Assembly (NCBI GenBank): GCA_050945795.1
Contig: JBMNTP010000001.1
Location: forward strand, 235,095 to 299,094
Length of the DNA stretch: 64,000 nt
DNA from: JBMNTP01 sp050945795
GTDB taxonomy: Bacteria > Bacillota > Clostridia > Christensenellales > MGBC116941
Reading direction: 5' to 3'
The notes beneath the pieces were generated by a model, which was not told the origin of the DNA, did not search any database, and worked only from the letters and a program-made list of their open reading frames with translations. Below, one piece after another: positions 1 through 7,497 of the stretch. The stretch's first letter is position 1, and every line of letters begins with the position of its first letter. A program made the translations under genes and the position numbers.

Positions 1-167
1 GCCGCAGTTACGAGCGCATCGGCGGTACCTTCTCCACCATCGGCTACGGGAACCTTTATAATTTCCTGCTCACCCCAGTTGCTTTTTATGGCGGAGCTTA
101 TTATTTCTATAGCCTCAATAGAAGAAAGCGAGCCTTTAAAGGAATCAGGCGCGATTATTATTTTCAT
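1..167 (-). CDS. Glycerate kinase, N-terminal part (cut by window edge)
   Basis: Translation of the minus strand gives an N-terminus starting MKIIIAPDSFKGSLSS and continuing to VADGGEGTADALV. These are the signature openings of the GarK/GlxK glycerate kinase family, which phosphorylates D-glycerate so that it enters glycolysis. The ATG at 167 has a G-rich ribosome binding site (GGGGG) a few bases upstream. Only about 55 of the usual 370-380 residues are inside the window, so integrity and the phosphorylated position (2- or 3-phosphoglycerate) cannot be judged. The HpcH/HpaI aldolase at 888-1652, read in the same direction, may feed the same pathway. Confidence 0.85.
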   Translation of the reverse strand, partial: MKIIIAPDSFKGSLSSIEAIEIISSAIKSNWGEQEIIKVPVADGGEGTADALVTA

Positions 168-326
168 AATATAAACCCCCAGCTAAGATTTTCTAACGTA
201 TCAGCGAACGCCGTTACAGCGCCACCTAAGCGGCTTTAATATGCCGCCTTTTTGTCCATACAATACAACTTAAATGCTACAATTATTTAGCCCCGCCGTC
301 AAGAGCGGCAGGTGGAAAATAACATA

Positions 327-357
327 GCGGCGTTCACTCTTTTAAAGCGAACGCCGC
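327..357 (-). terminator. Hairpin downstream of ohr
   Basis: GCGGCGTTC at 327-335 pairs perfectly with GAACGCCGC at 349-357, and lies 31 bases past the ohr stop codon. On the minus strand the sequence after the stem is only moderately T-rich, so this is a probable but not strong intrinsic terminator. The rest of 168-387 holds no gene that I can support. Confidence 0.5.
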
Positions 358-387
358 CTGTACTTGCTAAAGCCTACCGCCTGTCCC

Positions 388-807
388 TTATTCGGCTACG
401 GCGGAAACTGATACTTCTATATTGCCCCTTGTCGCCTTAGAATACGGGCAAATGCCGTGCGCGTCGATAACCAGCTCATCTGCGGTCTTTTGGTCTACTC
501 CCGATATTGTGGCAACTATATCCGCGGCTATTTCGAATCCGCCTTCATCGTCGGTGCCTATGCTGACTTCAACAGCCACTTCGGACTTTTTAACCGGCGC
601 TTTTTTGTTCTTTATCGCCAATGCCAAAGCTCCACTAAAGCAGGCAGAATACCCCGCCGCGAACAGCTGCTCAGGATTTGCGCCCTTGCCATTGCCGCCA
701 AGAGGAACGGGATGGGTCATATTAAACGCCAGCGGACTGTCCTTAACCTCAACCTTACCTTCTCTTCCGCTGTAAGCAACAGCTTTCGTAGTATAGAGAA
801 CCTTCAT
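388..807 (-). CDS. ohr: Ohr/OsmC-family organic hydroperoxide reductase
   Basis: This 139-residue protein has the full length of the Ohr subfamily. Both reactive cysteines are visible in their usual surroundings: one in YSACFSGAL (about residues 53-61) and one in HGICPYSKATRGN (about 117-129). Ohr reduces organic hydroperoxides in the cytoplasm through this cysteine pair, normally recycled by lipoylated proteins. The N-terminal LYTTKA and the PLGGNGKGANPEQLFAAGY stretch are also typical. The gene is monocistronic as far as can be seen, preceded by a strong AAAGGGGG ribosome binding site and two TATAAT-like boxes. No OhrR regulator gene is in the window. Confidence 0.92.
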   Translation of the reverse strand: MKVLYTTKAVAYSGREGKVEVKDSPLAFNMTHPVPLGGNGKGANPEQLFAAGYSACFSGALALAIKNKKAPVKKSEVAVEVSIGTDDEGGFEIAADIVATISGVDQKTADELVIDAHGICPYSKATRGNIEVSVSAVAE

Positions 808-835
808 AGCAGTTACCCCCTTTTTAGATATTATA

Positions 836-853
836 TGGTAATTAATTATACCA
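836..853 (-). promoter_or_regulatory. Inverted repeat over the ohr promoter
   Basis: TGGTA at 836-840 and TACCA at 849-853 flank an AT-only centre. The repeat overlaps one TATAAT-like box (845-850 on the minus strand) and abuts another (830-835). The position just upstream of ohr fits an operator, for example for an OhrR/MarR-type regulator, but the match to a known OhrR box is loose and no regulator gene is nearby. Confidence 0.3.
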
Positions 854-887
854 CAATTTTGGTTACGTATCCCTTTATTTTAAAATC

Positions 888-1652
888 CTATCTATTTTGC
901 ACGCCTTGAAATTCCTCAAGGCAGCTTTTCGCGGCGTTAAAAAGCAGCATGGAATCAACCCCACCAAGCAGGAAACGGAATCCCATTTCGGCGTGTTTTT
1001 GTATCATGCCCGGCGAAGTCATAATCCCCGGAGTAACATTATGCCTCTTACAAGCGTCAAGCACTTTTACAAACGCCTTATGCATATCAGGATGGTTCAT
1101 ATCGCCCATTATACCCATAGAAAGCGAAAGGTCGTAAGGGCCTAAAAAGGCAACGTCAATGCCGTCTACCGAGAGAATACCATCGATATCCTCAACAGCC
1201 TTAAAATGCTCTATCTGAAGTATCTTTATAAGCCCGGTACGCGTAAACTCGACATATTCATCAAGCTTGTTGCCAAACACGCATGCCCTCCCCGTACCAA
1301 CGCCACGAACGCCGCGCGGCGGGTATGTGCAATACTGTATAGCCAGCTCCGCCTCTTCTTTGGAGTTTATCATCGGTATCATAATGCCTTTAGGGCCGGC
1401 GTCAAGCCCCTGCTTAACAACCCATATGTCATTTCCGGGCACTCTTATAAGCGGCACCGTATCGGTGGATTTGATGTGCGATATAAGCTTTCCCGCCGTT
1501 TCAAGGCTCATAGCGCCGTGCTCGCCATCCACCATTATCATGTCAAAACCGACATGCGCCAGTATTTCAGCGTTGTCTACGCTGCCCGTTTCTATCCACG
1601 GGCCGAATACGGTTTTCCCCTCGGAAATTTTGGTTTTTACCAAGTTATCCAT
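888..1652 (-). CDS. HpcH/HpaI-family class II aldolase
   Basis: The 254-residue product belongs to the HpcH/HpaI family, metal-dependent aldolases that split 2-keto-3-deoxy acids into pyruvate and an aldehyde. Visible family features are GPWIETGS near residue 20, the metal-site stretch MVDGEHGAMS (about 40-50), YPPRGVRGVG (about 110) and QIEHFKAVEDIDGI with the second metal-binding acid. The ATG at 1652 was chosen over an upstream in-frame GTG at 1661 because GGAAGGTG sits 6 bases before it. With a glycerate kinase close by in the same direction, a glucarate/galactarate-type route (GarL-like then GarK-like) is a reasonable inference. The true substrate is unknown. Confidence 0.85.
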   Translation of the reverse strand: MDNLVKTKISEGKTVFGPWIETGSVDNAEILAHVGFDMIMVDGEHGAMSLETAGKLISHIKSTDTVPLIRVPGNDIWVVKQGLDAGPKGIMIPMINSKEEAELAIQYCTYPPRGVRGVGTGRACVFGNKLDEYVEFTRTGLIKILQIEHFKAVEDIDGILSVDGIDVAFLGPYDLSLSMGIMGDMNHPDMHKAFVKVLDACKRHNVTPGIMTSPGMIQKHAEMGFRFLLGGVDSMLLFNAAKSCLEEFQGVQNR

Positions 1653-1914
1653 GAGTCGCACCTTCCTGTTCTATATTATTTGTATTATATAAAGCCCCGA
1701 GGTTAATGAGGCGTAACGACATTTTAAAACGGTGCGCATATCTATATGCGGCGAAAATTATATTTGCGATATGTACTTGAGCAATGCGGTCAATATACAA
1801 AAAATCTATCTATATAGCTTATATGAAACGGGTGTTTACCATGCCCTTAATATATATAATACCAAACAATGGCGATATTTGGTAGCCATAATGCCGGGCA
1901 AGCGGAAAACCTAA
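1653..1914. other. AT-rich intergenic stretch with a 7-base inverted repeat
   Basis: No convincing gene lies here. TACCAAA at 1860-1866 and TTTGGTA at 1878-1884 form a perfect inverted repeat around an 11-base centre. It lies about 210 bases upstream of the aldolase start and could be a distant operator or a chance hairpin. TATAAT-like boxes occur, but none is paired with a good -35 at 16-18 bases. Confidence 0.3.
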
Positions 1915-1924
1915 TAGAGGACGG

Positions 1925-2119
1925 CGCCTCCGGCGGCAAACCCTTTAAAAAGGGTTTGATTCTAAACTTTGCAAATGCCGCATATGCGGCATTTTAAGAA
2001 AGGTTTGGGATATATTTATCTCTTGTTCCGGTTCGATCATATAAAATAATCTAGCATACAAACGCACTTTGCGTTATTGATTTTCTTTGGCATACCTTTC
2101 TTTTTTCTAAAAGAAAGGT
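1925..2119 (-). repeat. Composite intergenic repeat, copy A
   Basis: Read on the minus strand, the element starts with a perfect 11-base hairpin (ACCTTTCTTTT paired with AAAAGAAAGGT, 2094-2119), followed by CCAAAGAAAA and about 100 less conserved bases. Next come the 18-base palindrome ATGCCGCATATGCGGCAT (1975-1992), the inverted repeat CAAACCC/GGGTTTG (1937-1958) and GCCGCCGGAGGC. The same modules in the same order occur at 9153-9364 and 55979-56160. The first hairpin lies about 20 bases past the stop codon of the kinase gene at 2140-2991, so it may also end that transcript. Confidence 0.85.
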
Positions 2120-2139
2120 ATGATAATAACCCGGCTTTA

Positions 2140-2991
2140 TCAGCAAAGCCCGAGCGATCTTATAAGATACGGCAGCTCGCTTTCAAAATTCACCCCAAAA
2201 CGCACATCTGTTCCGGCTTTCCTCGTCCTCTCGATGCTCCTTACAGTAAACTCAACGGCGATACCCGCGGCGTCGCTCAAACTCTTGCCGCTCATAAGGG
2301 CAGACAGTAGTGCGCTGCCAAAAACATCGCCGGTGCCGTGATATTGCCCCTCTATACGCCGCGACAGCATATACTCAACGCTATCGGTATTTTTATCAAA
2401 CGCGGCGGCGCCCAGCTTATCATTATCAAAATATACGCCGGTTAAAACAACCTTGTCCGGCCCAAGACGCGACAGAGCGCGCAGCATGTCCTCAATATAA
2501 GTCTTTTCATACGGGCCTTTGTGGTATTCGCGGCCTAAAAGCAACGCCGCCTCCGTCATATTAGGCACCATTACATCTGCTTTAGCGCACAGCTTTTTCA
2601 TGCCGTCCGGAAAGTTTTTGGGGAAAACTTTATAAAGCTCGCCAAAATCCGCCATAACCGGATCTACCACAATTAAAGTGTCGTCGTCTTTTAGCATTTC
2701 ACAAATTTCCGCAACAATATCAAGCTGGCGAAACGAGCCTAAAAAGCCGGTGTAGATAGCGTCAAAGCCTAGCTCTAGCGCCTTCCAATGCTCGGCTATG
2801 GGAAGAATGTCGTCTGTAAGGTCACGGTATGTAAAACCGTCAATGCCGCCTGTATGCGTTGATAGCACAGCGGTGGGTATAACGCTTGTTTCAATGCCCG
2901 CAGCCGATATTATAGGCAGCGCGACGGTAATAGAGCATTTCCCAAATCCAGATATGTCGTGTATAGCTGCGACCCTTTTTTGTTCTCGCAT
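2140..2991 (-). CDS. Pyridoxal/pyridoxamine kinase (PdxY/PdxK-like, ribokinase fold)
   Basis: This 283-residue PfkB/ribokinase-type protein opens with AAIHDISGFGKCS, the pyridoxal-kinase form of the N-terminal substrate loop. It carries DPVMADFG near residue 130, VPNMTEAALLLG near 160 and the catalytic GTGDVFGSALLSAL near 225, where the Asp acts as general base. The expected reaction is ATP-dependent 5'-phosphorylation of pyridoxal, pyridoxamine or pyridoxine in the vitamin B6 salvage pathway. The ATG has AGGAGAA upstream. The gene ends next to copy A of the composite repeat. Pyridoxamine kinase is the usual name for this clostridial branch, but substrate preference cannot be read from sequence alone. 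Confidence 0.85.
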   Translation of the reverse strand: MREQKRVAAIHDISGFGKCSITVALPIISAAGIETSVIPTAVLSTHTGGIDGFTYRDLTDDILPIAEHWKALELGFDAIYTGFLGSFRQLDIVAEICEMLKDDDTLIVVDPVMADFGELYKVFPKNFPDGMKKLCAKADVMVPNMTEAALLLGREYHKGPYEKTYIEDMLRALSRLGPDKVVLTGVYFDNDKLGAAAFDKNTDSVEYMLSRRIEGQYHGTGDVFGSALLSALMSGKSLSDAAGIAVEFTVRSIERTRKAGTDVRFGVNFESELPYLIRSLGLC

Positions 2992-3133
2992 TAAATTTCT
3001 CCTTGCGTATGATTGCCATATAAGGCGCTGTTTTTGCGCCTTATCAAAATATTATACTATACGCCAAGCGGCAAGCCAATAAGCGTATTTTAGAAAATAG
3101 ACTTTGTCCTATTTATCCTAAGCCGGTATCTAA

Positions 3134-3160
3134 AAGCAAAATGCCGCCAAAGCGGCATTT
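3134..3160 (-). terminator. Intrinsic terminator after cysK
   Basis: AAATGCCGC (3139-3147) and GCGGCATTT (3152-3160) pair perfectly around a 4-base loop, with TTTTGCTTTTA following on the minus strand. It lies about 40 bases past the cysK stop. Confidence 0.7.
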
Positions 3161-3202
3161 AATGCATTTATAATAGCGGTTGCAATAAGCGCTAATACCT
3201 GC

Positions 3203-4135
3203 TTATTCTGAAAATAACGCCGTTGAAAGATATCTTTCTCCGGTATCCGGCAATATAACGACAATTGTTTTACCTGCATTCTCCTGCCTTTTCGCAAGCT
3301 GCGTAGCCGCCCACAGCGCCGCCCCGGACGATATGCCGACAAGCAGCCCTTCGTTTTTTGATATTACCCTGCCCATTTCAAAAGCGTCCTCGTTTCGCAC
3401 TTGAATAACTTCATCATAAATATCGGTATCTAATACCTCCGGCACAAAACCTGCGCCTATACCCTGTATTTTATGCGGCCCAGGCTTGCCCCCCGACAAT
3501 ACCGGCGAATCTGTCGGCTCCACCGCTACTGCCTTAACATCAGGCTTTTGGGATTTTACGAACTGGCCTATTCCTGTAATAGTGCCGCCCGTGCCTATGC
3601 CAGATACAATTATGTCAACCTCGCCGTCGGTGTCCTGCCATATTTCCGGCCCCGTAGTTTCTCTATGGACTTTGGGATTGGCGGGGTTGTCAAACTGCGC
3701 GGGTATGAAGGAGTTTTTGATTTCCTTAGCCAGCTCCTCGGCTTTATCAATAGCGCCCCTCATGCCCAATGCCCCATCCGTTAATACCAGCTCGGCGCCA
3801 TATGCCTTTAGCAGGTTTCTCCTCTCAATGCTCATTGTCTCTGGCATTGTAAGTATAACCCTGTATCCTCTCGCCGCCGCCACCGAAGCGAGCCCAATTC
3901 CGGTATTGCCGCTTGTAGGCTCTATAATAACCGATTCCGGCTTTAGAATGCCCTTTGCCTCGGCATCATCTATCATAGCCTTGGCTATCCTGTCTTTAAC
4001 GCTGCCCGCCGGATTAAAATACTCAAGCTTAGCAATAATCCTCGCTTTAAGCTGATTTTTCTTTGCGTAGTTCGTCAGCTCCAGCATAGGAGTTTTGCCT
4101 ATAAGCTCAGTTATGCTTTTATATATCTTTGCCAT
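3203..4135 (-). CDS. cysK: Cysteine synthase (O-acetylserine sulfhydrylase)
   Basis: The 310-residue product matches CysK length and motifs. The PLP-binding lysine lies in FNPAGSVKDRIA (about residue 45), the substrate loop is EPTSGNTGIGLA (about 70-80), the phosphate-binding loop is GTGGTITGIG (about 180) and GISSGAALWA is near the C-terminus. It makes cysteine from O-acetylserine and sulfide in the cytoplasm. The start at 4135 (MAKIYKSI) follows GGAGG with 9-base spacing and is preferred over an in-frame ATG at 4159. A good promoter lies directly upstream. No cysE is in the window, so the substrate supplier is elsewhere. Confidence 0.95.
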   Translation of the reverse strand: MAKIYKSITELIGKTPMLELTNYAKKNQLKARIIAKLEYFNPAGSVKDRIAKAMIDDAEAKGILKPESVIIEPTSGNTGIGLASVAAARGYRVILTMPETMSIERRNLLKAYGAELVLTDGALGMRGAIDKAEELAKEIKNSFIPAQFDNPANPKVHRETTGPEIWQDTDGEVDIIVSGIGTGGTITGIGQFVKSQKPDVKAVAVEPTDSPVLSGGKPGPHKIQGIGAGFVPEVLDTDIYDEVIQVRNEDAFEMGRVISKNEGLLVGISSGAALWAATQLAKRQENAGKTIVVILPDTGERYLSTALFSE

Positions 4136-4195
4136 TTCATTATACCTCCGCCACATCATTTTATATTATTCATATCCGATTAATATGTTATGTCT

Positions 4196-4224
4196 ATATT
4201 AGTACTATTATGCGCCATTGTCAA
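4196..4224 (-). promoter_or_regulatory. Sigma-A-type promoter of cysK
   Basis: On the minus strand TTGACA (4219-4224) is followed by a 17-base spacer and TAATAT (4196-4201). The predicted start of transcription near 4189 leaves a short leader of about 50 bases, too short for a large riboswitch. Confidence 0.75.
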
Positions 4225-4334
4225 CACAAAAAAACAATATATCGCACAAATATTTCCGGCGCTTATCCGGCGGCGCGCTTACTTAATATGCCACTTATCC
4301 GCCGGAGCGTAAGCCTTACTAGGGCAAGGCAGCA

Positions 4335-4363
4335 TTGACACCCCGTCTCGCCCAATTTATAAT
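4335..4363 (+). promoter_or_regulatory. Consensus sigma-A promoter of the KDPG aldolase gene
   Basis: TTGACA (4335-4340), a 17-base spacer and TATAAT (4358-4363) form a perfect consensus promoter 40 bases before the start codon at 4403. It is divergent from the cysK promoter. Confidence 0.8.
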
Positions 4364-4402
4364 TATGGTAAATGGTTTCAAATAAATTTCAGGAGGCGCG
4401 AC

Positions 4403-5050
4403 ATGTCCGATACTTTAGCTTTTATAAAGCAACACAAAATCATAGCAATAATGCGTAAACTTCCCCCCGAGCAGCTTATACAAACCTCGCAGGCGCTGTA
4501 CGATGGCGGCATAAGGCTTATGGAAATAACCTTTGACCAAAAGGGCGATCCCAACGTAACAGTTGAGTCTATAAAAACTCTTATAAGCCATTTCGGCGAC
4601 AAGCTTCTTGTAGGTGCAGGAACGGTTATGAGCTTAGAGCAGCTTGATATGGCATACAAAGCCGGTGCGAAATACATAATTTCGCCTGACTGCAATACCG
4701 CCGTTATAGAAAAGACAAAGGAGCTTGGCCTTGTGTCCATGCCCGGCGCTCTTACTCCCACCGAAATCGCCACCGCTTATAATCACGGAGCGGATATAGT
4801 AAAACTGTTCCCGGCCGGCGTTTTTGGCGTTGATTATGTCAAAGCCGTTCGTGCCCCCGTTAGCCATGTACCGCTCGCGGCTGTTGGCGGCATAACCGAG
4901 AACAATATCTCCGATTTTATAGCCGCCGGCATATCAAGCTTCGGCCTTGGCTCGAACATCGTTCGTGCCGACCTTATAAAAGAAGGCAAATTCGATGAGA
5001 TAACGGCGCTCGCCGCCCTTTATGTTAAAAAACTTGAAGCAGTAAAATAA
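4403..5050 (+). CDS. eda: KDPG / 4-hydroxy-2-oxoglutarate aldolase (Eda-like)
   Basis: The 215-residue protein has the length and motifs of class I Eda: KIIAIMRK near residue 12, GGIRLMEITF with the catalytic Glu (about 35-44), GAGTVMS (about 70), FISP-like IISPDCN (about 92) and the Schiff-base lysine in DIVKLFPAG (about 130-138). It splits 2-keto-3-deoxy-6-phosphogluconate to pyruvate and glyceraldehyde-3-phosphate, or the related 4-hydroxy-2-oxoglutarate. CAGGAGG precedes the ATG. It stands alone with its own promoter and terminator, and no KDG kinase or hexuronate gene adjoins it. Sixteen of its 21 isoleucine codons are ATA. Confidence 0.9.
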   Translation: MSDTLAFIKQHKIIAIMRKLPPEQLIQTSQALYDGGIRLMEITFDQKGDPNVTVESIKTLISHFGDKLLVGAGTVMSLEQLDMAYKAGAKYIISPDCNTAVIEKTKELGLVSMPGALTPTEIATAYNHGADIVKLFPAGVFGVDYVKAVRAPVSHVPLAAVGGITENNISDFIAAGISSFGLGSNIVRADLIKEGKFDEITALAALYVKKLEAVK

Positions 5051-5062
5051 AATGTTAGCCAT

Positions 5063-5093
5063 AAACGGCCGGTATTATGCCGGCCGTTTTTAT
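5063..5093 (+). terminator. Intrinsic terminator after eda
   Basis: AAACGGCCGG (5063-5072) pairs with CCGGCCGTTT (5080-5089) around a 7-base loop and is followed by a T-run. Confidence 0.9.
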
Positions 5094-5138
5094 TTGCAGC
5101 AAATGCGCTTATAAATAATTTTTCATACTGGCAAATAT

Positions 5139-5179
5139 AAAAAAGCTACGCCGCCACAATCCGATGCTCGTGGCGGCGT
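5139..5179 (-). terminator. Intrinsic terminator of the blaI-vanW unit
   Basis: ACGCCGCCAC (5148-5157) and GTGGCGGCGT (5170-5179) form a perfect 10-base stem. On the minus strand it is followed by AGCTTTTTT, about 50 bases past the vanW stop. Confidence 0.85.
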
Positions 5180-5228
5180 CTAATTAAAATACTGTTTATA
5201 TCAGCGGCTTATATAATGCTTGTGAAAC

Positions 5229-6758
5229 TCAATCCTCTGTATCCGGCGGATTTGTCTGCCCGCCGTTGTCCCCGCCGTTTTGGTCGGTAGGCGGCGAGGT
5301 CGGCGTCGGCTCTTGCGTTTCAACCGGCTCCGGCGGCTTCGGGGGCCCCATTATTTTTGTGCCGTTATAAGCCATATACTTTGTTTCGGCGATAAATTCA
5401 GGCTCTCTCACCTCAACGCCGTTTTTATAATAATGCTTATACGATTTGAATATAGAGCCGCTGCGCCTTTGTACAGTCGTCTCCTCATATCCCGGCGGCT
5501 TGCTGTTATCAACGGTAATAAGCATCTCACCCGACGGCTCTACCGTTCCCGTCTGTTCGGACGAGAGACGTATTTCATCATACTCATCCGGCAGCGGCAC
5601 GCCGTATATCTCAAAATGCAGCTTTTTGCTGTTATCTGTCCAGCAGAATATATAAACATCGCTATCGGTATGATTTTTGTATTTAAAATCTATGGTATCG
5701 GTATTTATAGTAGCGTCAAGCCCGCCGCCTATATACCCTACCCGCCTTGAGTGCGCCCTGCGATACACTATCTCAAGGTCAGATTTTAGCACCGCCGCGT
5801 ACATAGTGCTTGATACCTGGCATACGCCACCACCCGCCTGATCCTCACTGCCGCCTTGCACATACGCGGGAGCCGGCTGCCAGCCCAGCGCATACGTCCG
5901 CCTGCCCAGCACGGTATTTGTCGAAAACTCTTCGCCCGGCTTAAGCACATGCCCGTTTACCATATCCGTCGCTTTCTTTACATTGAAAACGCGCTCCGCC
6001 CTGTTATACGGGCTGTTAGCGAACGATGTTGTAGCAGTTCCACGCAATACTACTTTAGCCTTTAGATCCTCTATACTTATTTGCGCCGGTATCTCTATAA
6101 CCGGCACTTCAATATCGCCGTAATTCTTGCTTTGTATTTGCCCCTTAACGGCTCCAAGCAACGCCGCCTCTTCAACGTCTACGCCGTTTTGCTCTTCTAC
6201 AAACGTAAACCATTCCTTGATCTTATCCTTGTCTACCTCAACAGACGCATCTACCGGCTCGCTGTTTATCTGCGCCGCGACGCCGGACAGCCTTTGCGCT
6301 ATCGACGCTTCATCAACGGTATACTCTGTCGTAAACTCTCTGCCTTCGCGCTTAATAGCGTCAACCTCAGCCGAAACCGACATAACGCTGCCTTCGCGCC
6401 CTAAAAGCATGGCTTCTTCCATAACCTCGTCTATATTATCGCTTATGCTAAAATCCGCCGATGTAAGCGTAAAATGGCTGCCGGCATGGCTCATATTTAT
6501 ATTAATTTCGTCCAGCCGCCTTGCCATACCCGCCTCTATCTCCGGACTAGCCTGCGCGATAGTCATACCCGACACATCAATACCGTCTATTGATATACCT
6601 TCATGGAATGTTCCCGTCGCCAAAAGCTCTTGCCGCTCATCATCCGATAGATGATTGCTTTTAAATAAACTGATGCCAATAAAAACCAGCGCCACCGCTA
6701 AAACCGCGACAATCGCCAGTACTAATTTCTTTTTCGCTACTTTTCTTTTAGCTTTCAT
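5229..6758 (-). CDS. VanW-family cell-wall protein with YoaR-like N-terminal domain
   Basis: The 509-residue protein starts with a basic N-terminus and one membrane segment (about residues 10-29), so the bulk is extracellular. Residues about 45-215 match the YoaR/PG-binding-4 type region. About 245-390 is the VanW domain, with YNRAERVFNV, GEEFSTNTVLG, GGGVCQVSSTMY and YIGGGLDATI. A G5-like strand-rich stretch follows, then a Pro/Thr/Gly-rich tail. VanW proteins occur near vancomycin-resistance genes and widely in Firmicutes, but their biochemical role is not established. The start (AAAGGAG before ATG) overlaps the end of the blaI-type gene by 11 bases, so the two are translated from one message. 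No vanR/S/H/B genes are present. Confidence 0.85.
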   Translation of the reverse strand: MKAKRKVAKKKLVLAIVAVLAVALVFIGISLFKSNHLSDDERQELLATGTFHEGISIDGIDVSGMTIAQASPEIEAGMARRLDEININMSHAGSHFTLTSADFSISDNIDEVMEEAMLLGREGSVMSVSAEVDAIKREGREFTTEYTVDEASIAQRLSGVAAQINSEPVDASVEVDKDKIKEWFTFVEEQNGVDVEEAALLGAVKGQIQSKNYGDIEVPVIEIPAQISIEDLKAKVVLRGTATTSFANSPYNRAERVFNVKKATDMVNGHVLKPGEEFSTNTVLGRRTYALGWQPAPAYVQGGSEDQAGGGVCQVSSTMYAAVLKSDLEIVYRRAHSRRVGYIGGGLDATINTDTIDFKYKNHTDSDVYIFCWTDNSKKLHFEIYGVPLPDEYDEIRLSSEQTGTVEPSGEMLITVDNSKPPGYEETTVQRRSGSIFKSYKHYYKNGVEVREPEFIAETKYMAYNGTKIMGPPKPPEPVETQEPTPTSPPTDQNGGDNGGQTNPPDTED

Positions 6759-7101
6759 ACTCCGCTCCTTTCATCGCCACTCGATCAGCCACCGCCTGCA
6801 TAAGCTCGTCCACACCAACGATATATCGGCTTCTGGTAATGATTTCGCTCGCTTCCGCCACGATCGCCTGCTCGCGCGTTATAACATTGAAATATATTTT
6901 ATCCTTCAGGTTACAGGTATCCGAGCCTATAAGCCCCTTTAGCTCCATCTTCCTTAAAAAGGAATGATATGTCTTATAGCACCAGCTTATATTCGGGCAT
7001 CGCTCCTGCACCGAGGCAATTATCTGTTTCATAGTTTTAGGCCGGCTGCCCCACATAGCGCTAAGCAGCACCAGCTCGCAATCGAGCAGCCTTTTATTCA
7101 T
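6748..7101 (-). CDS. BlaI/MecI-type transcriptional repressor
   Basis: The 117-residue protein has the winged-helix layout of the penicillinase-repressor family: LLDCELVLLSAMW at the N-terminus, KTMKQIIASV, WCYKTYHSFLRKMELKGLIG as recognition helix and wing, then a C-terminal dimerisation helix. BlaI/MecI proteins bind paired operators as dimers and are usually inactivated by a BlaR1-type sensor protease; no such sensor is in the window. The ATG at 7101 was chosen over an upstream GTG at 7110 because GGGTG lies 6 bases before it. It forms an overlapping two-gene unit with the VanW-like gene, which is its likely target. Confidence 0.82.
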   Translation of the reverse strand: MNKRLLDCELVLLSAMWGSRPKTMKQIIASVQERCPNISWCYKTYHSFLRKMELKGLIGSDTCNLKDKIYFNVITREQAIVAEASEIITRSRYIVGVDELMQAVADRVAMKGAEYES

Positions 7102-7114
7102 TACTATCACCCTT

Positions 7115-7142
7115 TTTAGTATGGCTTACCATTTAGTATGGT
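7115..7142 (-). promoter_or_regulatory. Putative BlaI-type operator
   Basis: The ten-base word TTTAGTATGG occurs twice on the plus strand (7115-7124 and 7132-7141), 17 bases apart. The second copy lies inside the inverted repeat ACCAT-ttagt-ATGGT (7128-7142). The pair sits between the predicted transcription start and the repressor gene, where a bound dimer would block transcription. Autoregulation is inferred. Confidence 0.55.
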
Positions 7143-7161
7143 TTTCCAAATATCTGTCTGC

Positions 7162-7191
7162 ATTTTACAAGACAGAGCCGGTCGCTGTCAA
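7162..7191 (-). promoter_or_regulatory. Promoter of the blaI-vanW unit
   Basis: Minus strand TTGACA (7186-7191), an 18-base spacer and TAAAAT (7162-7167). The repeat pair at 7115-7142 lies just downstream. Confidence 0.65.
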
Positions 7192-7342
7192 TATATTCTC
7201 ACCGCTCTATCGTTGCGTTATTCCGTTAAAATCCCAGTTTTTGGCTTACGCATTAGCTTTATCATATTAAAAATATTTTTACTATGATATATTGCCGCTG
7301 TTTTTGCGGTTCATGGTATGATAAACTAATGAAAGCATAGTT

Positions 7343-7368
7343 AAACGCTCGGCATTACCCGAGCGTTT
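7343..7368. other. Isolated 10-base-pair hairpin in the blaI/ECF intergenic region
   Basis: AAACGCTCGG (7343-7352) and CCGAGCGTTT (7359-7368) pair perfectly around a 6-base loop. There is no T-run on the plus strand and no gene upstream in either direction for it to terminate. It lies in the 396-base gap between the divergent starts at 7101 and 7498, which otherwise holds only the two promoters and the operator. Confidence 0.5.
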
Positions 7369-7430
7369 ACTATAATTACCACGGCGATTATAAATGCCGC
7401 GAATACAGCGTTAAGGCATATACCGCCATA

Positions 7431-7458
7431 TTGACAAACGCGCCGATTGGATTAGAAT
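7431..7458 (+). promoter_or_regulatory. Promoter of the ECF S-component gene
   Basis: TTGACA (7431-7436), a 16-base spacer and TAGAAT (7453-7458), 40 bases before the start codon. Confidence 0.6.
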
Positions 7459-7497
7459 ATAAGCACGCGCGCACCAAAAAACAAAAGAGGGATGACA

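Noticed and set aside
182..270. Terminator-like AGCGGC/GCCGCC hairpin with T-run on the plus strand near 230-256
   Set aside because: No plus-strand gene leads into it; the pairing is short. It is probably chance or belongs to an unseen small transcript, so it is not listed as a feature.
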